Below are positions 36,326 to 45,369 of a stretch of DNA of 64,000 bases, piece after piece. Position 1 is the stretch's first letter. The number at the start of each line of letters is the position of its first letter. The stretch covers positions 124,001-188,000 of the forward strand of contig NZ_AP017978.1 in the NCBI RefSeq assembly GCF_000648235.2, in the 5' to 3' direction. The translations under genes and the position numbers were made by a program. Source of the stretch: Neochlamydia sp. S13 (lineage in GTDB: Bacteria > Chlamydiota > Chlamydiia > Chlamydiales > Parachlamydiaceae). A model generated the notes under the pieces. The model was not told where the DNA came from. It ran no database searches and was given only the letters and a program-made list of their open reading frames with translations.

Positions 36326-36817
36326 CTACGTAATTCGAAAGAGTTTTGTTCCAAATTCTACAGGATGTCCGTTTTCTACTAGCACTTCAGCCACCGTCCC
36401 TGTTGCTCCAGCTTTGATTTCATTCATTACTTTCATAGCTTCTATAATGCAAACAACGCTATTTTTATCAATTTTACTACCTACTTTAACAAAAGGAGGT
36501 TCTTCAGGAGAAGGCGTATTATAAAATGTTCCTACCATGGGCGAAGTGACAAAAAATGTATTTGCATCTTCCTTATGCTCTACCGCTTGACCAGGTGGCA
36601 CTGCCAAAGAAGCCACACTAATATTTGCCCGCCGCAAGGCCTCGTCTGTTTTATTAAAAGTCTCTTCTGGCGACTCAAACATTGACTCGGGAACCTTTAT
36701 GGTTCCCCCATCGTATCTTTCGATCTCAATTTCAAAGCCTTCTTTTTTAATAGTTACGCGTTTGGTTCCCGTACGTCCCATCGCCCCCATCAATTCCTTT
36801 ATCTGCTTTAGCTCCAC
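36326..36817 (-). CDS. accB: Biotin carboxyl carrier protein AccB
   Basis: 163 aa. Carries biotin between AccC and the carboxyltransferase. C-terminal biotinyl domain (~residues 85-163) with the biotinylated Lys in CIIEAMKVMNEIKAG; the usual flexible linker with Pro precedes it. N-terminal helix MELKQIKELMGAMGRTGTKR is typical. Middle gene of the efp-accB-accC cluster. Confidence 0.96.
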   Translation of the reverse strand: MELKQIKELMGAMGRTGTKRVTIKKEGFEIEIERYDGGTIKVPESMFESPEETFNKTDEALRRANISVASLAVPPGQAVEHKEDANTFFVTSPMVGTFYNTPSPEEPPFVKVGSKIDKNSVVCIIEAMKVMNEIKAGATGTVAEVLVENGHPVEFGTKLFRIT

Positions 36818-36830
36818 GCAACAATCCTCC

Positions 36831-37388
36831 CTATACCCTCTGTATGTATTCGTACGAACGCGTGTCTATTTTTATGATATCACCTGCTTCGATAAATGGT
36901 GGAACCTCAATTTTAGCCCCGGTCTCTAATAGAGCAGCTTTGGAAGCATTAGCTAATATAGATTTATTTTCTCCTCCTTCCACTTTTGCAACCATCAATT
37001 CTAAAAACTGAGGTAGCTCTACAGCAAAAATAGTTTCACCAAAAAAAGAAGCTTTAACTTCTACGCCTTCTTTCAAGTAGTTGATGCTATTGCCTATAAT
37101 ATGTTGAGGAATTAAAATTTGATTAAGGTTTTCAATGTCTAAAAAAAGGTAATCTTTTCCTTCTAAATAAAGAAATTCTAGACGACGTTCTGCTAGATTA
37201 ACATCTTTAATTGACTGATTTAATTTAAAATTCTTTTCAATCAGTTCATTAGATGTTAAATCACGTAATTTTGTTTTTATAAAAGGTGTACCCTTGGGTA
37301 CCATCACTTTTACCGTAGTTTCCACGCGATAAAGTTTGTTATTGATAGAAATTGTCATTCCAGGAGTTAGCTGGTTACTCATAACCAT
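36831..37388 (-). CDS. efp: Elongation factor P
   Basis: 185 aa, three-domain EF-P that rescues ribosomes stalled on proline runs. N-terminal KOW-like domain MSNQLTPGMTISINNKLYRV, tip loop VPKGTPFIKTKLRD whose Lys is the site modified in many bacteria, and C-terminal OB domains with GAKIEVPPFIEAGDIIKIDTRSYEYIQRV. The first ATG (37388) is kept, because AAGGA is 11 nt upstream; the third codon ATG (37382) is also possible. First gene of the cluster, 13 bp from accB. No epmA/epmB is seen in the window. Confidence 0.95.
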   Translation of the reverse strand: MVMSNQLTPGMTISINNKLYRVETTVKVMVPKGTPFIKTKLRDLTSNELIEKNFKLNQSIKDVNLAERRLEFLYLEGKDYLFLDIENLNQILIPQHIIGNSINYLKEGVEVKASFFGETIFAVELPQFLELMVAKVEGGENKSILANASKAALLETGAKIEVPPFIEAGDIIKIDTRSYEYIQRV

Positions 37389-37650
37389 AGACGTTTCTGT
37401 CCTTCAGTAAAAAATTTAAGCTATCCTTGACATATTAAGAAACTAGGGCTCAAATGTCAAAGAGAAAAATAGGAACAAAATTTCAAAAAATTTCTTTTTT
37501 CTGGCTCTATAAAACAGTCTCTTTATAGAAACATTAAAAGGTAAGCTGCTTATGTTTCCAAGCGCAATAAAAAAGAGAGGGTAAAAATTTTTTTATCTGC
37601 TAAGGATGGACTTACGGATTTCCAAGAGTAAAAAAGTTTATTAGGTTCTC

Positions 37651-38361
37651 TCAAAGGCAGCGTAAGCTTTCTACTCCTTCATGCATGTTAGGGCTCTTAA
37701 ATAAAAATGTTCCCGCCACTAAGATGTTAGCCCCTGCTTTTACACATAACCTAGCAGTTTCTGGAGTAATTCCTCCATCGACTTGAATATCAAAAGGAGG
37801 TAGCTTTTCAGGAGAATCTTCCTTAGCAGTCATCCCCCCTTGGCAAATATCAAGTTTAGTCAAGCATTCACGCGTAAAGCTTATTTTTTCTAGGACCTCA
37901 GGCATAAATTTTTGTCCTCCAAAACCTGGATGAACAGTCATAAGCAAGATAAGATCACACTTATTTAAATATTTAGGAATCATAGAGGCCGACGTCTCAG
38001 GGCAAAAAGCTAGGCCTGCTTTAATGTTGCACTTACGAATATATTCCAAAGTTTCATCTACCTCTTCGGTAGCCTCAAAGTGGATAGTAATGTTGTCTGC
38101 ACCTGCTTCAACAAAACGTTCGATATAATCAAAGGGATGATAAACCATTAAATGAACATCTAAAAACATATTCGTAGCACGATTAATAGCAGCAACAGCT
38201 TGTGGCCCCATCGTTAAATTGGGCACAAAATTTCCATCCATGATATCAATATGCAAAGAGTCTGCCCCCGAGTCCTCAATTTTCTTAGCCGTATCTGCCA
38301 AATAGCCAAAGTCACCTGCTAAAATAGAGGTAGCCACTTTTATAGGGTGTGTTTTTATCAT
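37651..38361 (-). CDS. rpe: Ribulose-phosphate 3-epimerase
   Basis: 236 aa TIM-barrel enzyme interconverting ribulose-5-P and xylulose-5-P in the pentose phosphate pathway. Signature ADSLHIDIMDGNFVPNLTMGP, DVHLMVYHP, TIHFEATEEV, LLMTVHPGFGGQKFM and IQVDGGITPETA with the metal His/Asp residues in place. It lies upstream of efp in the same orientation, the neighbour order of Chlamydia. The 262-bp gap suggests a separate promoter for efp. Confidence 0.96.
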   Translation of the reverse strand: MIKTHPIKVATSILAGDFGYLADTAKKIEDSGADSLHIDIMDGNFVPNLTMGPQAVAAINRATNMFLDVHLMVYHPFDYIERFVEAGADNITIHFEATEEVDETLEYIRKCNIKAGLAFCPETSASMIPKYLNKCDLILLMTVHPGFGGQKFMPEVLEKISFTRECLTKLDICQGGMTAKEDSPEKLPPFDIQVDGGITPETARLCVKAGANILVAGTFLFKSPNMHEGVESLRCL

Positions 38362-38698
38362 TGTTAATGCCTGGTCAAAATTATGTTCAGGGAGGTTAGC
38401 TTAAGCAACCCGAGCTTGTCAAGTAATACAATCCATAAGTGATTAATGGTTGTTAAACAAGCAGGTAATTAAAGCCCTCTACTTAAATCTCTTCTCGCTG
38501 TCCCTTTAACCTTAAGCTAAAAAATGCTAACTAAGCCTATAAATTTTCTTCTTGGCGGCTTCTCTTTTTTTCCAGTCTCACCTCCTTCGACATTAAGAAA
38601 AACTTTTAAGCATTTACACAAACTTTATTTAAAAATTTTAAAGCCAAAGCTTGCTATGTCTCCGTGTGAAACTCAAAACAAGAGATTAAACTTAAAGC
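38362..38698. other. Gene-free interval
   Basis: About 340 bp between rpe and the 641-aa gene, both minus strand. A 67-codon plus-strand frame at 38524-38727 has no ribosome site or similarity and overlaps the end of the neighbouring gene, so I do not call it. Nothing else is recognised. Confidence 0.4.
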
Positions 38699-40624
38699 TT
38701 AGGAGACTTTATTATCAAACATGTTGATTACTGCCTTTTGAATAATTGAGCCAAATAATTTTTGCCGTTTTCCATCCAAGCAGCGGTATAGATAACAATT
38801 ATAATTGACCTCATGCACCTGCATATAGGCAGTGGCAATTTCTGAGGATTTAGCTTGCAAAACATCTAAAGCTTGAGCTAAGTCCTCGCGGTTTAAACGT
38901 TCTTCAGATTTCACTATTACATATATATAAGGCGTCTTGGCTAATGTTTTCACGTGATAAGATAGGGGCGGCACCATTTCTTCCTCAATTGTTTCTCTTA
39001 ACAAGCTAAAAAACATTTTCAAAGTTTCTGCTTCTAAAACGGTGCGCATGACTATAGGGGTAATGGAAAAGAAGAAATTTTCTAATAACAATTCATTAAA
39101 ATCAGTCTCTTCTCCAAGGAGCACTTTTAGCTCGGCTAAAAGTTCATTTTGTTTTGAGATCATTCCTCCGTTAAAATCTCTAAATTCCCCTAGAATTCTT
39201 AGCAATTCAAAAACTACACTTTGACGGGCTTTATTTAGATCGATAGAATTATCTCGTCTAATGAAATCATCTTTTGAAATCTTTACAGTGAATACCGTGG
39301 CTTCTTTACTATGCTTTCCTCGCAAGTATCCTAGAGTTTTACAACGATCATGCGTATAGTCTAGAAAAGTTTCACTTTTATCAAAAAGTTCTTTTATAGA
39401 GGCGCCACTAGGTTCAACCACTCTAACCACAATGATGGTAAATACCAACTTAGAATAGGTTTGCTCGTCAAAATTAATGATGACTTGAGGTAAATCCCGT
39501 ACAAACTTAACTTGGCTGCTTAAGCTAAAGATGTTACGCATAATCTCTTCTTCGTTGCGTGGCATGAAGATAGGGTGCACAATATGTTCAATGCTATCTA
39601 GCAAATCTACAGGTAAAGTTTTACGCAGCTGAGAGACTTCTTGTGAGGTAAATTTCTCTCCCATACTTTTTTCTATTTCTATATAGAGAGTACAAAAGTT
39701 TTCTGGAGAACGTCGATTGTCAATAAAAGAATTTTCTACCATCAGCGCATTGGGAATATGATTTTGAATCGCTCGAATTAAATGCCGTTTATCAAAAATT
39801 TCTTTTTCCCTTAAAAAATTGAAGCCAACAATGATCCCTAGCACCTCCTTATTTTGCTCTTGGTCGCGCAAATAGGTTTTAAATATTTTCAAGAAGAAGT
39901 GCCTTTTATTTTGAACTTGAAGCCGATCGAAAAGATATCTTCTAAAAAGATATTGAATGCAGATAATGCGACTAAGATGGCGGCTACTTCGTTGTGATTT
40001 AAAATCATCGTGGCATATTACCAACACATGTTGCATCTCTGTTAACAAATCATAGTCAAAAAACTGAGGTTTACGCTCAATCAAATAGGCGATATTTTCT
40101 TGGATAAGAGCCGTTTTTGCATCAATGCTTAAGCCTTTAATTTCTAAAATTCTTTTAGCATAGTAAGAAGAATCCATTCCTAAGCGTATTTCTGCTTCGA
40201 TAATAGGTAAATTAGCTTTGATCTGCTCTACATCGGAAATTAAATCCAGATGGATAACCACTTTGAACAATCGGTAAATTAGTGGGCTTAGAGAAGGAAT
40301 GCAAAACTCAGAAGAAAATATCATCGATTGATTTAAACGTCGCCCTGGCACTAGCCAATTCGAAAGCATTTCGATAAAAAACTTTAGAGTATGTTTCTGA
40401 GATTTGCCAAAATAATAAAAGGTTAGATAGCCAGGAGCCTGGTTTGAAACTAAAGTCTTAAGGATAGGAAATTCACTTTCATAACTCTTATTTTTGAAAA
40501 AATTTAGAGGAACCATTTTCTTCAATGTGCTATGGATAGCTTCCTTGAATAAATGTATACTTATGTCATTATCTTGATCCTCAACAAGAATCTTTATTTC
40601 GGGAAAACACTCATTTTCTTGCAT
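38699..40624 (-). CDS. Large protein of unknown function, downstream of aspartokinase
   Basis: 641 aa. No domain recognised. It is soluble, with no signal peptide or membrane helix, and has a mixed alpha/beta pattern with many charged helices. Notable stretches are DFNGGMISKQNELLAELKVLL (~residue 465-485) and a C-terminal part that looks like a small ligand-binding domain (PYIYVIVKSEERLNREDLAQ). It begins 28 bp after the aspartokinase stop, so the two are probably co-transcribed. It may be a chlamydia-specific conserved protein. Confidence 0.75.
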   Translation of the reverse strand: MQENECFPEIKILVEDQDNDISIHLFKEAIHSTLKKMVPLNFFKNKSYESEFPILKTLVSNQAPGYLTFYYFGKSQKHTLKFFIEMLSNWLVPGRRLNQSMIFSSEFCIPSLSPLIYRLFKVVIHLDLISDVEQIKANLPIIEAEIRLGMDSSYYAKRILEIKGLSIDAKTALIQENIAYLIERKPQFFDYDLLTEMQHVLVICHDDFKSQRSSRHLSRIICIQYLFRRYLFDRLQVQNKRHFFLKIFKTYLRDQEQNKEVLGIIVGFNFLREKEIFDKRHLIRAIQNHIPNALMVENSFIDNRRSPENFCTLYIEIEKSMGEKFTSQEVSQLRKTLPVDLLDSIEHIVHPIFMPRNEEEIMRNIFSLSSQVKFVRDLPQVIINFDEQTYSKLVFTIIVVRVVEPSGASIKELFDKSETFLDYTHDRCKTLGYLRGKHSKEATVFTVKISKDDFIRRDNSIDLNKARQSVVFELLRILGEFRDFNGGMISKQNELLAELKVLLGEETDFNELLLENFFFSITPIVMRTVLEAETLKMFFSLLRETIEEEMVPPLSYHVKTLAKTPYIYVIVKSEERLNREDLAQALDVLQAKSSEIATAYMQVHEVNYNCYLYRCLDGKRQKLFGSIIQKAVINMFDNKVS

Positions 40625-40652
40625 GGTTTAAGCTACTTATAGGCATATATTG

Positions 40653-41438
40653 TTAAATTTCATCTTCAAACAAATGCTTATCCGGCTGGCAAGAGTCTTC
40701 AAAAATTATTGTGCACCTTTCATTTTCTCCCATACCATATGTCTTAAAAGATCTTATCTTTAAGGGCAAATAATTCTTATAGGCCAATTCTATACAACGA
40801 GGATGTAATATCTTTCCACCTTTACCAACTACCTCTAAAGCTTGCTTATAAGTAAGCTTTGAATAAAAAGCTGCGTGAGGATTTTTTTTAGGGTCTTCTG
40901 CATAAACTCCCGGAACATCTTTAAAAAACTCTACGACCGAGGCCTTTAAAATCACTCCTAAAGCTACTGCTGTAGTATCTGAGCCACCTCGCCCTAAAGT
41001 AGTAATTTCTCCTAATCTGCTTACCCCTTGGAATCCTGCTACAATAACGATTTTACCAGAATCTAGCAAGGGCAAAACACGAGTAGGCCGCACATCGATA
41101 ATTCTTGCTTCCGTATGCTTTGAACAAGTAATAATTCCTGATTGGCTACCTGTAAAGCTTAAAGCCTCGTATCCTTTAGCGGCCAAGGCCATTGCAAGCA
41201 AAGAACAGCTGATTCTTTCTCCTACGGTCACTAGCATATCATATTCTCGGCGAGGAGGGTCAGGGTTAACTTGCTTAGCTAATGCAATCAAATGATCTGT
41301 GGTTTTTCCCATCGCACTTACTACGACTACAAGACGTTGAAAATCTTTTTTTCGTGAAATAATAAGATCGGCTATATAGGAAAAATGCTCAGCAGTAGCT
41401 ACTGCTGCCCCTCCAAATTTCATTACAAGTGTCTGCAT
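40653..41438 (-). CDS. Aspartokinase catalytic domain protein (no ACT domains)
   Basis: 261 aa. Amino-acid kinase fold with MKFGGAAVATAEHF (family KFGGTSV), VVVVSAMGKTTDHLI, VTVGERISCSLLAMAL, TLGRGGSDTTAVALG and FKDVPGVYAEDP: a full aspartokinase active site. The C-terminal ACT regulatory domains of LysC/ThrA (typical total ~400 aa or more) are absent, so it should not be feedback-inhibited in the usual way. It phosphorylates aspartate for diaminopimelate or threonine synthesis. The AT-rich spacer at 41439-41555 separates it from divergent queD. Confidence 0.85.
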   Translation of the reverse strand: MQTLVMKFGGAAVATAEHFSYIADLIISRKKDFQRLVVVVSAMGKTTDHLIALAKQVNPDPPRREYDMLVTVGERISCSLLAMALAAKGYEALSFTGSQSGIITCSKHTEARIIDVRPTRVLPLLDSGKIVIVAGFQGVSRLGEITTLGRGGSDTTAVALGVILKASVVEFFKDVPGVYAEDPKKNPHAAFYSKLTYKQALEVVGKGGKILHPRCIELAYKNYLPLKIRSFKTYGMGENERCTIIFEDSCQPDKHLFEDEI

Positions 41439-41555
41439 AGGAATAGTTTTTTACTTTTTTATTATTTTTTTTCTGATAAGCTTGAGTTACTTATAAAAAA
41501 AAGCCCTCCCATCTGTCAATTTAAATCCTTATATTCCAAAGGCAAATGAAGCAAG

Positions 41556-41921
41556 ATGTATGAATTGGAAAAAATTTTTTGTTTCGAAGCAGCTCACTTT
41601 TTAAACCATCATGATGGTAAGTGCAAAAGTATGCATGGCCACTCCTATAGTCTCCATGTCATTATCCGAAAGGAATCTTTACAAAAAGAGGGGCCCAAGA
41701 AAAACATGGTGATAGATTTTCAAGATCTCGCTGATCTTATCCAGCCTATGCTAAAAAAATATTTAGATCATCAGTGCTTGAATGAGACCCTACAGTCGGA
41801 TTCTACGACGGTAGAATTTGTGTGCAAATGGATTTATGATTATCTTAAGCCCATGCTACCCGAACTGTATGCTATCACCCTTTATGAAACAGCCTCTTCA
41901 AAAGCGACTTACTGGATGTAA
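41556..41921 (+). CDS. queD: 6-carboxytetrahydropterin synthase QueD
   Basis: 121 aa, the normal size. T-fold enzyme converting dihydroneopterin triphosphate to carboxytetrahydropterin, the first committed step to 7-deazaguanine (queuosine). Zinc-binding His in FEAAHFL and MHGHSY, catalytic Cys in CKSMHGHSY, LDHQCLNE, and the C-terminal YETASSKATYW. queG is also in the window, but queC, queE, queF and tgt are not. The eukaryotic-type PTPS is an unlikely alternative. Confidence 0.93.
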   Translation: MYELEKIFCFEAAHFLNHHDGKCKSMHGHSYSLHVIIRKESLQKEGPKKNMVIDFQDLADLIQPMLKKYLDHQCLNETLQSDSTTVEFVCKWIYDYLKPMLPELYAITLYETASSKATYWM

Positions 41922-42168
41922 GGTTTTCTTCAAACAATCTAGATAGCTATGGGTTAATTTTCATTTCAACCCCTCATCGATGAGGAGAATATTTAATAAA
42001 AAAATTTATTAAATTAAATAAGCATTTTTTATATTCTTCTAGATTCGGTTTTATCCTTATTTCCTTTCCTGCCCTCTCCTGTTTTCACTTTAGTTTTATA
42101 TATTGCTATTTTTCTTTCACATCTGATATCTTTACTCCATTAGTATGAAAAATAGGAGTAACCTTTAA

Positions 42169-43911
42169 ATGTCTAAAAACCCCCAACACACCTGGAATGA
42201 GAGCAAGATCGTCGATGATGTCTCTTACCAGCAAACAGATGCAGAACTTTTTAAAGCTTTATTAGAAGGCCAGTCATCCAATAATAACATTGAAGACAGC
42301 ACTGCATTGATCCCAGGAACTATCCTCAAGGGAAGGATTGTCGAAATTACAAAAGATCATGTTGTCGTAGATGTAGGCTTAAAATCAGAAGGTCTAGTCC
42401 CTATTGAAGAATTCTCTGATCCTTCAAATGTGGTATTAGATGGGGAAGTCGAAGTGCTTCTTGACCAAGCAGAAGATGATAATGGGCAGATTGTTCTCTC
42501 TCGTGAAAAAGCCGAAAGAATGCGTCAATGGGAATATATTCTTGAACATTGCGAAGAAGGCTCTATTGTCAAAGGCCGTGTCCTCCGTAAAGTTAAAGGT
42601 GGCTTAATGGTTGATATCGGAATGGAAGCATTCTTACCTGGCTCTCAAATCGATAATAAGCGCATTAAAAACCTCGATGAATATCTCGGCAAGACATATG
42701 AATTTAAAATCCTTAAAATTAATATTGAACGTAAGAACGTGGTCGTCTCCAGACGTGAGCTTTTAGAAGCAGAAAGAATTTCTAAGAAGGCTGAGCTTTT
42801 GGAAAATATTAAAGAAGGTGATGTACGTGATGGGATTGTTAAAAACATTACCGATTTCGGTGTTTTCCTTGACCTCGATGGTATTGATGGCTTATTACAT
42901 ATTACGGATATGACTTGGAAACGTATTAAGCATCCTTCTGAAATGGTTCAACTTGGACAAAAACTAGAAGTGATGATTCTAAGCGTCGATCGCGAAAAAG
43001 GTCGTGTGGCTTTAGGTTTAAAACAAAAAGAATCTAACCCTTGGGATCAAATCGAGCAAAAATACCCACCTGGAACGCGTGTGAAAGGTAAGATTGTTAA
43101 CTTGCTCCCTTATGGTGCCTTTATTGAAATTGAGCCAGGTATTGAAGGCCTTATTCATGTATCAGAAATGTCATGGGTAAAAAATGTCACCGATCCTAGC
43201 GAAGTAGTCAAAAAAGGTGATGATGTGGAAGCTGTAGTCCTTTCGGTACAAAAAGAGGAAGGGAAAATTTCTTTAGGAATTAAACAAGCGGAACATAACC
43301 CTTGGGATGATGTAGAAAAAAGATATCCAGTAGGTACTAACGTTAAAGCAGAGATTCGCAGTTTAACTAATTATGGCGCTTTTGTCGAATTAGAGCCAGG
43401 AGTAGAAGGCTTAATACATATTTCGGATCTAAGCTGGATTAAAAAAGTCTCTCACCCTTCTGAAGTTCTCCGTAAAGGCGATGTCGTAGATGCCTGCATC
43501 TTATCCGTCGATCGAGATAGCAAGAAAATCACTTTAGGTGTTAAGCAATTAAGCAATAACCCTTGGGAAAGCATTGAGAAAACGATGCCGGTGGGATCTT
43601 TAGTTAAAGGAAAAGTAACTAAAATAACTGCATTTGGAGCTTTTGTAGAACTCGATAGCGGTATTGAAGGACTTATCCATGTCACTGAATTATCTGATCA
43701 GGCCTTTGGTAAAGTTGAAGATGTTGTTTCTAAAGGAGACGACGTAACAGCTAAGGTGATTAAATTAGATCCTGAGCATAAAAAGATTGCTCTTTCTATT
43801 AAGGAATATTTAATTGATCAAAATCACACCAGTCATGATGACATCATTTTAACTTCCAATAAACGCAAAAAGAAATCTTCTGAAAAAGATAGAGAAGATA
43901 GCGAAGATTAG
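42169..43911 (+). CDS. rpsA: Ribosomal protein S1
   Basis: 580 aa with six S1 (OB-fold) domains at about 47-115, 132-198, 216-285, 301-371, 388-458 and 475-545, the full set of a bacterial S1. Domains 3-6 share the GAF(V/I)E(L/I)..G(I/V)EGL(I)H(I/V) core. A Lys/Glu-rich tail ([16 protein letters not shown]) follows. It recruits mRNA to the 30S subunit. AGGAG lies ~12 nt before the ATG. It heads the rpsA-nusA-infB-rbfA-truB-ribF block conserved in Chlamydiae. Confidence 0.97.
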   Translation: MSKNPQHTWNESKIVDDVSYQQTDAELFKALLEGQSSNNNIEDSTALIPGTILKGRIVEITKDHVVVDVGLKSEGLVPIEEFSDPSNVVLDGEVEVLLDQAEDDNGQIVLSREKAERMRQWEYILEHCEEGSIVKGRVLRKVKGGLMVDIGMEAFLPGSQIDNKRIKNLDEYLGKTYEFKILKINIERKNVVVSRRELLEAERISKKAELLENIKEGDVRDGIVKNITDFGVFLDLDGIDGLLHITDMTWKRIKHPSEMVQLGQKLEVMILSVDREKGRVALGLKQKESNPWDQIEQKYPPGTRVKGKIVNLLPYGAFIEIEPGIEGLIHVSEMSWVKNVTDPSEVVKKGDDVEAVVLSVQKEEGKISLGIKQAEHNPWDDVEKRYPVGTNVKAEIRSLTNYGAFVELEPGVEGLIHISDLSWIKKVSHPSEVLRKGDVVDACILSVDRDSKKITLGVKQLSNNPWESIEKTMPVGSLVKGKVTKITAFGAFVELDSGIEGLIHVTELSDQAFGKVEDVVSKGDDVTAKVIKLDPEHKKIALSIKEYLIDQNHTSHDDIILTSNKRKKKSSEKDREDSED

Positions 43912-43932
43912 AATACGTTCTGAATCGCATCC

Positions 43933-43964
43933 AATCGGTAGAAAAGCTAGCTTTTCTACCGATT
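43933..43964. repeat. Perfect 32-bp palindrome between rpsA and nusA
   Basis: AATCGGTAGAAAAGCT followed directly by its exact reverse complement. It lies 22 bp after the rpsA stop and ~100 bp before nusA. No T run follows on the plus strand. It can form a cruciform or a strong RNA hairpin (16 bp, or ~14 bp with a 4-nt loop). It may protect or separate the rpsA and nusA transcripts. Confidence 0.8.
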
Positions 43965-44061
43965 AACGCACCTTACATAGATAAATACCCTCTTGTAAGT
44001 TGCTTTACAAATCTTCTTTAATATATAATTCCTATCTTAAGAATTTGAGGCAAAAAAAACG

Positions 44062-45369
44062 ATGAATAAAGATCTCATAGCTATTTTTGAGTACCTAGAA
44101 AGAGAAAAAGGCATTAAGCGAGAAATCGTAATCAGCGCCATAGAAGAATCTCTTCGTGCCGCCGCCCGTAAAAGTATTAGCGGAGCCTCAAATGTTACTG
44201 TGACTATTCATCCCAAAACAGGTAATATTGACGTTTACTGTGAAAAAGAAATTGTAGATGAAGTGGAAGTACCTGCTCAAGAAATTTCATTAGAAGAAGC
44301 TCGCGAAATTGATCCTGAGAGCCAAGTGGGCCAATTTATTGATGTAATAGCCACTCCTAGAGATTTTGGTCGCATTGCGGCTCAAAAAGCACGCCAAATT
44401 ATTACTCAAAAGTTGCGTGGGGCGGAGCGCGATGTAATTTATGAAGAGTATCGCCATCGTGTAAATGAATTAATTTCTGGTACTGTCAAACGCTTTGTCC
44501 GAGGAGCTAATTTAATTATTGATTTAGGTAAAGTAGAAGCGTTAATGCCAATGAAGCACTATCCTAAAACTGAAAAATATAATCTTGGAGATAAAGTTTT
44601 AGCCTTGCTGCTAGAAGTTAATGATACGGAGAATGGCGGCGCAGAAGTTATTCTCTCGCGTAGCCATCCAGAATTTGTTCGTCAATTGCTCATCCAGGAA
44701 GTACCTGAAATTAATGATAATATTGTGATTATCGACAAAATCGCTCGTGATCCCGGCTATCGAACTAAATTGACTGTCCGTTCTACAGATCCTAAAGTTG
44801 ATCCAGTAGGTGCTTGTGTAGGCATGCGTGGGGTACGTGTTAAAAATGTAGTCAGAGAATTACATAATGAGAAAATTGATATTATTCCTTTCTCCGCCGA
44901 CCCTATTGAACTTTTGCAGAATGCTCTATCGCCAATCGAGATTCGTAAAATCAATATTAGCGAAGACGATCAGACGATCTCTATCGTCGTGGACGACGAA
45001 GATTTTGCCGCTGTGATTGGTAAAAAAGGAATGAATGCAAGGCTTAACAGCGAATTGATTGGTTATGAGCTAGAAGTGCAACGGATGACGGATTACAATC
45101 GCACCATGGCTTTACAGCGCACAGAGCTAGCCGAATCCGATGATCCTTCTCTCAACGAGCCTTTAGAAGGGATCGATGGTCTTAACAATCTGATTTTCCA
45201 ACATCTGATTGCCGAAGGCTACACTACTCTCAAATCTCTCTTGATTGCAACTCCAGAAGAATTGGCAAAAATTCCTGGCATAAGCCTAGATACCGCCGAT
45301 AAGATTATAGAACAAATTAGAAAACAAAGGATAGAAAGCCTTGGCAAAAAACCTGAAGCTAACAATTAA
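44062..45369 (+). CDS. nusA: Transcription factor NusA
   Basis: 435 aa. N-terminal RNA-polymerase-binding domain (1-~125), S1 domain (~135-200, [25 protein letters not shown]), KH1 and KH2 (~230-350, [24 protein letters not shown] and [22 protein letters not shown]), then one C-terminal helix-hairpin-helix repeat ([20 protein letters not shown]). It controls pausing, termination and antitermination. Its last 29 nt overlap the start of infB. Confidence 0.97.
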   Translation: MNKDLIAIFEYLEREKGIKREIVISAIEESLRAAARKSISGASNVTVTIHPKTGNIDVYCEKEIVDEVEVPAQEISLEEAREIDPESQVGQFIDVIATPRDFGRIAAQKARQIITQKLRGAERDVIYEEYRHRVNELISGTVKRFVRGANLIIDLGKVEALMPMKHYPKTEKYNLGDKVLALLLEVNDTENGGAEVILSRSHPEFVRQLLIQEVPEINDNIVIIDKIARDPGYRTKLTVRSTDPKVDPVGACVGMRGVRVKNVVRELHNEKIDIIPFSADPIELLQNALSPIEIRKINISEDDQTISIVVDDEDFAAVIGKKGMNARLNSELIGYELEVQRMTDYNRTMALQRTELAESDDPSLNEPLEGIDGLNNLIFQHLIAEGYTTLKSLLIATPEELAKIPGISLDTADKIIEQIRKQRIESLGKKPEANN

